Shown piece by piece: positions 55,812 through 64,000 of a stretch of DNA of 64,000 nt. Position 1 is the first letter of the stretch. Each line of letters opens with the position of its first letter. The position numbers and the translations under genes were made by a program. The DNA is taken from the NCBI GenBank assembly GCA_037157565.1, contig JAZHRO010000073.1:89630001-89694000 (forward strand), in the 5' to 3' direction. Origin of the DNA: Thalassia testudinum. Lineage: Eukaryota > Streptophyta > Magnoliopsida > Alismatales > Hydrocharitaceae. The notes under the pieces are model-generated. The model was not told where the DNA came from and did not search any database. It was given only the letters and a program-made list of their open reading frames with translations.

Positions 55812-57390
55812 CTACTGCAAGAGTTTTGTAAAGATGTCTGCCAATTGGTTTTGAGTGTCAATGAATTCTAACTGAATAGAGCCTTGAAGAACATTATCTC
55901 TGAGGAAATTATGTCTAATGTCTATATATTTGGTACATGAATGATGTACCGGATTTTTGGATAGATTTATTGCGCTTGTATTATCACATAATATCTTGGA
56001 TTGCGTAAAAATCAATCCAAAGTCGGACAAAATCTGTCTCATCCAAATGACTTGAGAGCAAGCAAGTGAAGCTGCAATATACTCAGCTTCAGTTGTAGAA
56101 AGTGAAACACAAGTCTGCTTCTTAGAGAACCATGAGACTAGAGATTCTCCAATAAAATGACATGTGCTGCTAGTGCTCTTTCGGTCTGTCCGACTCCCTG
56201 CATAGTCTACATCACTATAGGATAATAGATCTAAAGATTATGCTTTAGGATAGAAAAGACCAAGGTCTTTTGTGCTGTTTAGGTATCTAAATATTCTTTT
56301 TACTGCATTAAAATGAAATTCCTTGTGTTCGAACTGGAATCTCGTGCATAAACATATAGCAAAAAGAATATTAGGTCTAGAAGCTGTGAGATAGAGTAGT
56401 GAACCTATCATTCCCTGGTACTTCTTTTCATCTACCCTCTTGCCGGATAAATCTTCACCAAGAGAAGTAGATAGAGCAATCGGAGTCTCTTTGCCATTTA
56501 CATTTTCAAAGTCAAATTTCTTGAGAATTTCAAGAACATATTTTGTTTGACTAATGTAAATTCCTGTGTCTAATTGTTGAATTTGGAGTCCTAAAAAGAA
56601 TCTGAGTTCACCCATCATCTCATTTCAAACTCAGTCTTCATAGTCTCACAGAAATGTTAATACAAGGACTCCTTATATGATCCACATATAATATTGTCGA
56701 CATATATTTGAATCAATAAAGTGTCATTACCTTCTTTTACAAAAAGAGTTGAATCAACAACTCCGATTCTAAAATCGTGCTGAAGAAGAAAGGTCCTGAG
56801 CCTATCATACCAGGCCCTGGGAGTTTGTTTAAGTCTATATATCACCTTATTGAGCTTGTATACATGCTCTGGGTGTGCTGGGTCCTCGAACCCGGGAGGC
56901 TAATGAACATAAACTTCTTCCTTAATATATCCATTAAGAAAAGCGCTCTTGACATCCATTTGATATAACTTGAAGTCCTTTGCACTTGCAAAGGCAAGTA
57001 GCATCCGTATGGACTCCAAGCGAGCAACAGGAGCATATGTCTCATCAAAGTCAATACCCTTCTATTGGTTATAGCCTTGAGCTACAAGTCTAGCTTTATT
57101 CCTGATCACTGAACCAGATGCATCCAATTTATTTCGAAACACCCACTTGGTTCCAATGATGGAATTACCCTCAGGAGCGGGTACCAAGTTCCATAACTTA
57201 TTCCTAGTAAATTGGAGTAGCTCCTCCTGCATAGCTATAACCCATGATTCATCCTTTAATGCCTCATCAACTTTCTTGGGTTCAAGTTGTGAAACAAAAG
57301 CATTAAGGACAAAATCAGCTCTAAAGTGAGATCGGGTTTTTACACCTTGTTCAATATCACCAATAATTTGTTCTTGAGGGTGATCCTTAT
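55812..57390 (-). pseudogene. pol: Element A reverse transcriptase and RNase H
   Basis: RT pieces on the minus strand: a DVKSAFLNGY-like block (about 56950), [14 protein letters not shown] (about 56840), the catalytic box reading YVDNIICGS (about 56700) in place of YVDD, and MMGELRFFLGLQIQQ (56618). The second catalytic Asp is Asn, so the RT is dead even apart from the frameshifts at about 56640 and 56845. RNase H ends the polyprotein with STTEAEYIAASLACSQVIW (about 56070) and CDNTSAINLSKNPVHHS (about 55980), finishing at 55812. Confidence 0.9.
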
Positions 57391-57397
57391 GGTGTAC

Positions 57398-58760
57398 TCA
57401 TTCTTTTGGAGGATCATGTACATTTCGTGAATCTTCTATGTTTGATACATCAATGAAGGGGGTATCTTTATCATCAGAATCTAAATGATTTGGTTCCGGT
57501 TCACCTAAGTTTGTTTCATCAAATGAAACATGCAGGGATTCTTCAATGACAAAAGTCCTTTTATTAAAGACTCGATAAGCTTTGCTTCTTATTGAATAGC
57601 CAATAAAAATGCCTTCATCACCTTTAGCATCAAACTTATCAATCCGGTCACGAGTGTTTAATAAATAACATCTACTTCCAAACACCCTGAAATATGATAT
57701 CCTAGGAGACTTCTCATAATAAAGCTCATATGGAGTTTTCTTAATAATAGGCCTTAAAAGTATTCTATTTAGAACATAACATGTCGTATTAATGGCTTCT
57801 ACCCAGAAATATTTTCGAAGCCCAGACTCCAAAAGCAAAGTTCGGGTGCATTCTTGTAGAGTGCGATTCTTGTGCTCTACAACACCATTTTGAGATGGAA
57901 CCCAAGGAAATGAAATTTCATGGGTTATGCCAGAATTGACACAAAAACTTGAAAATTTTTCATTTTCAACTTCACTCCCATGATCAGTCCTAAGTCTAAG
58001 AAAAGCGGATGATTTTTCCTTTTGAAGTCTTTGAGTAAGACTTAGGAAGGAATCAAATGAGTCATCCTTATGTTTCAAGAAGATGACCCAAGTGAACCTA
58101 GAGAAGTCATCAACAATAACTAGGCAAAATTTTGATCCATTTAGACTCTCAAATTGTGTTGGTCCAAATAGATCAAGGTGTAACAACTCTAAAGGTCGTG
58201 TTGTTGAAACTAAGTCTTTAGGTTTAAAAGAAGTTTTATGCATTTTTCCGAGTTCACACGTCTTGCACAAAACATCCTTCTTATAAGTTAGTTTAGGTAG
58301 GCCCCTTACTAACTCATTTTTGGCTAACCTATTAAGATGTTTGTAATTAATGTGACCTAGCCTACGGTGCCAAAGATCTACTTCAATATGGGAGGCAAGC
58401 GGACATTTTGCATACTTCTCTTTTGAAAAATGAAGAGCATAGATATTTTCATATCTAAATCCTTCAAATAAAGCTGTATTTGTTCCTTCTTTTAATATTT
58501 TAAATCCAACTTTAGTGAACAAGACATCACATCCATTATCACATATTTGACTAACACTAAGCAGGTTATGTTTTAAGTTTTCTACTAAAAGAACATTACG
58601 TACCTGCTTAGAAGAGTTTCCTATTGTACCTTCACCAATAATGCGACAACGTTTGTTGTGGCCCAAATTGACGTGTCCTCCATCTTCGATTTTAGTCCAT
58701 TTGATAAAGAGGTCGGAGTGTCCCGTCATGTGCTTGGAACACCCACTGTCTAGGATCTAT
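57398..58760 (-). pseudogene. pol: Element A protease end and integrase
   Basis: The protease active site DSGCSKHMTG is at about 58750-58721, just after a stop replacing W. The open frame from 58729 runs 443 codons. Numbered from its first Met, the zinc finger uses H121, H126, C155 and C158 (WHRRLGH ... CKTC). The core has D186 (LHLDLFGP), D249 (RTDHGSE) and E285 (NGVVEHKNRT), giving the D-D-35-E spacing. The GSRCYLL and FIGYSIRSKAYRVF blocks follow. This is the best preserved enzyme frame in the window; its catalytic residues are intact. Confidence 0.93.
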
Positions 58761-60302
58761 TTATCTATTTTGACCTACAAGAAAATTTATTAAATCTATT
58801 TTAGGTACCTATTTTCTTTTGGGTCCTTGATGGTTAGTACCTTTCAAATCCTTAGGTTTATAGATCACTTTAGTGTTATATCTATAATTCTTAGGATTCT
58901 TGACCTTTTAATAAATCCATGCATGTCTAGGTGCATGTGATTTATTTTGTGTGTTCTTTTTATTATTGAACTTAGCTTTTAAATTATTACAAAATTTCAT
59001 ATTTAGCCTAGTTTTTGTTTTTAGATTATTCAAAGTGTCCTCAAGGTGTTCATAAACATCCTCTAATTCTACTATTTTTGCATATAATTGATTGTTAGTT
59101 TCTTTGGACATATCTAATTCTATTCTAAACAAGATTTCTCTATTTCTAGAGTTCTATAACTATCATGCAAAACCTTATTTTCCTTTTTAATCATCCTAGA
59201 CTTATTATATAAATCTTCATATGCTTGTACTAATTCATTAAAGGTGACTTCAGAATCTACCTCATTTTTCGAGTTGTCATCGTTTGCCATTAAGCAAAGA
59301 TGTGCAACTTCTATTTCTTCGGATTCTTCGGAAGACGATTCCGTGTCAAAATCACTATCATCCCAGGTTTCCTTGTATGCCTTTCTTGAAGTCTTCTTTT
59401 TCTTTCATTCGAGTTCTTTGTCCTTCTTTTCTTCCTTCTTCTTCTTGATCATTGGACAATCTTTTCGTACGTGCCCCTTCTTCTTGCACTCAAAACAAAT
59501 AGTCATTTGAAAATTTATTGACTTTCTTACCTTGTTTTCGGATGAATCTTCTTGTTAGAAGAGCAAGCTCTTCTTCTTCGTCGGAATTTGAGTCATCAAA
59601 GTCTGATACCTCCTTTAAAGCTTTGAAAGCAAGCTCCTTTTTCTTGCTTATAGATTTTTCTTCATTCTTCTTCATATTTTCCAACTGAACCTCGTATGCC
59701 ATGAGGCTTCCAATTAACTCATCTAATGAGAGGGTAGAAAGATCTTTTGCCTCTTGAATGGCTGTGGCCTTTGGGGACCAATCGCTTGTAAGGGATCTTA
59801 AGATTTTCCTTACAAGTTGTTCCTCCTTCAGCTTAACTCCAAGATTCTTCATTGGATTAACAATCTCTCCAAATCTTGTGTACATCCCTTTGATTGTTTC
59901 ACCTTTCTGCATCCTGAAACACTCACAGCTTTCTGTTAGAATAGAAATATGTATTTCTTTAACTTTACTTGTACCTTCATAGGTGACTTGCAATGTGTTC
60001 CATATATCGTATGCGGACCCGCATGCGAAGATACGGTTAAATTCTTCTCGTGATAACGCACAATAGAGTGCATTCATCGCTTTCGCATTTCCCGCGATCC
60101 TTTTCTTTTGTTCTATCGTCCATGCCACTCCTTCTTGTGGCTCCGAATCAATGTACTTCTCTTGGATAAACATCCATGAGTCCTCATCCATGACCTTGAG
60201 GAAGATTTGCATCCTCCTCTTCCAGTATCCATAGTCCATCCCATCAAAGTAGGGAGGACGTGTGGATGACTATCCTTCGATGTGCTTTACTGGAGATGCC
60301 AT
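58761..60302 (-). pseudogene. gag: Element A gag
   Basis: ATG at 60302 (MASPVKHIEG), an early TAG, then MDYGYWKRRMQIFLKVMDED at 60239, the start of the copia gag (DUF4219/UBN2) domain, which runs to about 59700 (NRIFACGSAYDIWNTLQVTYEG, then LDELIGSLMAYE). An acidic/basic linker is followed, after a one-base shift near 59500, by the zinc knuckle CFECKKKGHVRKDC (about 59495-59454) that binds RNA. A coiled-coil-like stretch lies at 58908-59132 before the protease. Confidence 0.88.
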
Positions 60303-60334
60303 AGCAAAAGAGAATTGTCACTTCTTTTTGCAAT

Positions 60335-60350
60335 CCACTCTGATAGCACC
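60335..60350 (-). other. Primer binding site of element A
   Basis: Minus strand GGTGCTATCAGAGTGG, a variant of the TGGTATCAGAGC site complementary to initiator tRNA-Met used by most plant copia elements. It directly follows the LTR end CAGATCCTACA. Confidence 0.8.
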
Positions 60351-61696
60351 TGTAGGATCTGTAAATCACAAGCATGCTAGAAGGGGGGATGACTAGTGTG
60401 GGAAATAAAAAATTACAAGACAAATCAAACCACAAAAACAAAGGCACAAGATGTATAGTGGTTCCCCTCACCTGGGTACTCCACTACCTAAGTCTCCTGA
60501 CTTAGGATTTTTAACCTGATTCCCTCAACTCAGAGAGAATCAATTTACTAATATCAGAGGTAATTAACGGGTTACCTCAACCCAATTACAAGATATGAAG
60601 AAAAGATAAAGATACAGGTGTAAGAAAAATGTAAATAGAAGCTTACAACTATTTCCTAAATCTCCAACAAGAGTATATCTTATAATAATTATAACCAAAT
60701 CTAACAAGAAAAGCTAAGGCGTAAAACAAACAATTGATTACAGAAAAATACGATCTTCTTTGATGATTTGTTGCAAACGGTAAGATGCCTTGAATGATAT
60801 GCAACAAAGCAAACTCTCTTTCAGCTTGAAAATTGAGAATTGAAGGTGTAGGAAAGAGTATGATTTTTCTTAAGAGAGGTGTCTAGAACAACACTCAAAG
60901 AGTGCTTATATAGACCACTAATCAACTCTCCCACGAATTCTAGCCGTTAGGGGTATTTTAGGAACATTAGAATTATGATTAATTGCAAACTAGCCGTTCA
61001 GACTAGTCACAACGGTTAGTTGGTACCAGTAGTGACTACATACAGTCAGTACAGCCAAAATCACTGGGTACCAGAACTCATTGTGAGTACCGGTACATGT
61101 GACGCACAGTCTTGGGTCCTGTGACCTACATGTACTGGTACTCATGACGAATACCGGTACTTGTAACGCACAATCTTGGCTCCTGTGACCTTCATGTACC
61201 GGTACTCATGATGAGTACCAGTACTTGTAAGGTCCAGGCAAAAACCTAGTTCACAAACTATGACCACTTGATACCGGTACTCATGATGAGTACAAGTACT
61301 TGATGTTCACAGTTTGGAACTTAGGTCCAAACCTATGCCAAGCAAGTACCAAAGATCATTAGTGAATCAATTAGAGAAATGCAATCTACTCTAGGAGACT
61401 TAGTTTTGAAAGAGTCGATTTTGAGTTAAGAACCGAGTAAATGAACGATATTCTAAATCCTAGTTATCTCTACTTTGATTTTAATACCTAGATTATGTTT
61501 TACTTGTTTGGAGACATACAAAAATTCTAAGATACAATAAAAACTAAAGTCTTCAAAAACTTCTTCCTTGATATGCAATCTTTTTGCTTGCATCGACAGA
61601 TTCTTTTGACCTATAATCACTTCATAAACATATTAGATTTTAAAATGATTTTATTAACATCAAAACACTCAAGAGAGATGGAACTAGGGTCCAATA
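60351..61696 (-). repeat. 5' LTR of element A
   Basis: 1346 bases. It starts TGTAGGATCTG; the other end reads GGTCCAATA, so the terminal CA is TA here. TACCGGTACT palindromes lie at 61020-61305. Similarity to 51958-53309 is very high by eye, higher than between the LTRs of N. Confidence 0.92.
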
Positions 61697-62957
61697 AGTT
61701 TGGCAAGAGAGGTTGAAAGCACCCAGTAGTACGACAACAAATTCGGGTTGATTTCGTATTTCAAAATTACTTTGAGCCCATTTTTCTTCAATTGGGGTTT
61801 GTGGTGAGTGGTCCACAAGGTGACCAAGCTCACTGACTAAACACTAGACTTGACTAAGTCTAGGTTAGCCCAAATGTGGTCTCTAGATTGTAACCCTAAA
61901 TGTGCAGCCTAGGGTTCATGCAATTCTAGGGTTTTTTTTTTTTGTTCTTCCTCAGTAGACCACAAAAATAAAAGTAGTTCTCTAAACAAAATTGGAATCC
62001 AATTAAATTGAAATCTGGCGAGTAGATTCCTTTTTCAATTATCCTTTCAAAGAATATTTTTTTTAATTTTTACTATTTCAACCGAGTTTACTGAGATTTT
62101 TAAATGTCAAGGTGTCATATATGGAATTTTTACCCTTTATTGGTTTTTCAAATTGAAACAATATCAAATAACTTTCAAAAATTCAGGAAAAATATGAAAA
62201 TTAAAGCCAATGAAATCATCTTTCAAACCCCATCATTTTTAGTGAAAACAGATTCACGGATTAGTCGGAATTGTATTTTGAATTTTAAAAAATTTCAAAT
62301 CTGGGTCAGTTTGACCCCCTTGCACTTCATGAATTTTTAAAAATTTTGTACTTGAAATTTTTTCAAATGAACAGTACCATTTGAAATATGGTTTGAAAAT
62401 GAAGCTCTAAGCCAAATTTCAGAATTTTTCTCTCATTAATTTTTCTGCAATTGAATTTTTGAAATAGACTTTGAAGTCTGGCCGAAAATCGGAGGGCGGT
62501 GGAGAAGCTTTTAAAGAGGTGTTTGAATTTGAAATTCAAGCTTTCCACCAAAATGATAATTTTTTTTTATTTTCAAAACTTTTGAAATTTTTTTATTTTT
62601 TTTAAGGGAAAATCTTTTTTTTTCAAAAAATTATTTTCTTTTTTTTTTTTAAGCAAACTAATCTAAGATTCAAATGGAAACCTAATCTAACTACCTAGAC
62701 TTTTTCTTTCTTTGATTTTTTTTTCTTTCACGAAAAAAAATAGGCTTTTTTTCTTTTCTTTTTTTTTCAAATAAATCTAACCTAGGGTTCAGAAAAAAAA
62801 CCTAGACTAAGGAAGGTATGATGTGCACCTGGAATTATTTCCCGCGCTCGTTGTGTACGTAAATCCCATTTTTTTTTCTATTTTTCCTGCACATCAAACG
62901 ACAAGCAGAGGAAGATTTATCAGTGATAATTCAAGAGATCGAAATCTAAAGAATGGT
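61697..62957 (-). other. G2 leader right of element A
   Basis: Non-coding, between the G2 PBS and gag. It is marked by many A/T homopolymer runs (62540-62770) and TTTCAAATT-type words. It starts with AGTTT, the right copy of the element A target site. No gene is seen; the frames at 62104-62551 are low-complexity. Confidence 0.65.
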
Positions 62958-62981
62958 GTTGCCTCCCCAGCAACGACGCCA
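62958..62981 (-). other. Primer binding site of G2
   Basis: On the minus strand it begins TGGCGTCGTTGCTGGGGAGG, two bases from the LTR end. It is the same as the G1 site in its first 18 bases, so two families with quite different LTRs use the same primer. Confidence 0.85.
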
Positions 62982-62983
62982 TT

Positions 62984-63437
62984 TGACGAATCCCATTTTT
63001 GCGCATTATGAAATAGTCGAAAATCGTAGTACAGTCGTGCTAAGCACTCGTCAAAAAATGATTTTTTAAAGATAATGAGACTTGAGTCCCGATCGTCCAT
63101 CTCTGGGAGGCATTTATGCAAATCTAAAATTGATCTTTTTCTCTCTACTTGTTTAAAATCACATGCCAGTTTCTAATCGTCGGATCAATGTTTGGCCACT
63201 TCCATTATGAACCCTAATTACGTGCACATGTGTTAGATAGATGACAAATGTGAAAGTGTGAGTTTCATTACGCATGATTCTAGTTATGTGGTAGCTGTTT
63301 ACAGAAAATGCGCTAATAGTTAGATCCTCAATATTTTCAGCTACCGACATGTTGGTTGCAATAGATAATAATTAAAAACATGTAACTTTAATCACACAAA
63401 ATATATATTGCAATAAGCTCATGGTGATTCTGAACAT

Positions 63438-63494
<57 letters not shown>

Positions 63495-64000
63495 CTTTCA
63501 TTCATTCATCATGGTGTTTGCAACATGGAACTCGTGGAAGGCTTATAGAGGAAAGCTTGAAAACATCAATCTAGCTAACAAAAAACGATCACATACAGAA
63601 TATATGGGGGGATTTTGCATGCATCATTGGGTGAGAATAAAGAGCTATACTACTAAGTAGTTATAAAAGCATGTAAACTATGAAGAACTAGATACTAATC
63701 TAGCAGAAATAAGGGCATTCGGAGGTGGGCTCCGATGGCCTTTGAACGGTTCAGAGGAGAAGGAGGACCGGCCAATGGTGCTTAGGCCGACCCTTGGAGA
63801 GAGGTTGGAGAGGTGATCCAGCATCCTGGCATGGAGATGGTGGTGGCCATGGTGAGCAACTCATGGAGGTGGAGTGGAGGTGAATGTAGCTAACCTAAAT
63901 GGAACCAAGTGTGAATGAAGCCAAGAAAATGGATGGGTGCAAATGGCCACCCCTTAGGTCTTTCTATAGACCTAAGGGAGACTTTCTAGAGAAGTGTGGA
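62984..64000 (-). repeat. 5' LTR of G2, partial (runs off the window)
   Basis: TGACGAATCCCATTTTT and onward, matching 41399-42400. The TATA box hairpin at about 63954-63981 has perfect 11-base arms (CCCTTAGGTCT...AGACCTAAGGG). A (TA)n microsatellite is expanded at 63438-63490. Confidence 0.9.
63438..63490. repeat. (TA)n microsatellite in the G2 5' LTR
   Basis: About 26 TA units, against only a few in the same position of the 3' LTR (about 41863-41870). It lies in the transcribed part of the LTR. Confidence 0.95.

Larger units (their letters stand above)
51958..61696 (-). mobile_element. Element A: Sirevirus-like copia retrotransposon, full-length but defective
   Basis: LTRs 51958-53309 and 60351-61696 flank, on the minus strand, PBS, gag, protease, integrase, RT, RNase H, a spacer and an env-like ORF. 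Integrase before RT defines copia. The extra ORF after pol, clustered polypurine tracts and palindrome-rich LTRs fit the Sirevirus group. The target site is GGTTT (51953-51957) and AGTTT (61697-61701), one mismatch. It lies in the leader/gag part of G2. Several frameshifts and stops make it defective. Confidence 0.92.
41399..64000 (-). mobile_element. Element G2: gypsy (Athila/Tat-type) retrotransposon, minus strand, continues past the window
   Basis: The 3' LTR is 41399-43706 and the 5' LTR runs from 62984 beyond the right edge. Between them, on the minus strand, lie PBS (62958-62981), leader, gag, protease, RT, RNase H, integrase, a 2-kb 3' region and the polypurine tract (43707-43718). Element A is inserted at 51958. 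Most of gag-pol (50915 down to 46962) stays in one frame with stops only. The left target-site copy would be CGCGC (41394-41398); the right copy is outside the window. Confidence 0.9.

Overview
The window is repeat-rich plant nuclear DNA. I see no ordinary host gene, no rRNA or functional tRNA gene and no CRISPR array. From about 3.6 kb to the right edge almost everything is transposable-element sequence: gypsy-type elements of the Athila/Tat kind, copia elements of the Sirevirus kind, and one decayed CACTA (En/Spm) DNA transposon. This mix, the depth of nesting and the many nonsense changes that look like C-to-T decay point to heterochromatin of a flowering plant with a large genome. I cannot name the species.

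Left part (1-11769): AT-rich unassigned DNA with two foldback sequences, a solo gypsy LTR (3653-5787, family G2), an LTR-like leader remnant, the 3' half of a CACTA element (about 6622-10293) with recognisable DUF4218, DUF4216 and TNPA-like exons, and another LTR-like stretch.

Middle (11770-34020): a minus-strand, apparently non-autonomous gypsy element (N). Its internal region carries an unrecognised acidic reading frame where gag-pol would be. Its left LTR is split by a complete plus-strand gypsy element G1 (11819-26268, perfect GTCAT target duplication). The G1 leader is in turn interrupted by a 2.78-kb minus-oriented solo LTR (14288-17066, perfect TGCAC duplication). N and G1 share LTR termini, PBS, leader and 3' region, so they look like a non-autonomous/autonomous pair.

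Right part (34021-64000): an old coding remnant, a Sirevirus-like LTR (C), then part of a minus-strand Sirevirus-like element (B, LTR at 35677) holding a solo LTR of family A. B is broken by part of a gypsy LTR (D), which is broken by a long minus-strand gypsy element (G2, 41399 to beyond the window). A complete minus-strand Sirevirus-like element (A, 51958-61696) is inserted in the gag region of G2. Reading outward, up to five insertion layers are stacked.

No complete intact gag-pol remains. All copies have stops or frameshifts, and A has a changed RT catalytic box. The least ordinary signals are non-coding or accessory: a tRNA-like module with Pol III box matches inside both G1 LTRs, the replacement reading frame of N, family-specific palindrome arrays in LTRs and in pol-env spacers, paired 3'-region motifs shared by G1 and N, and hairpins around LTR TATA boxes.
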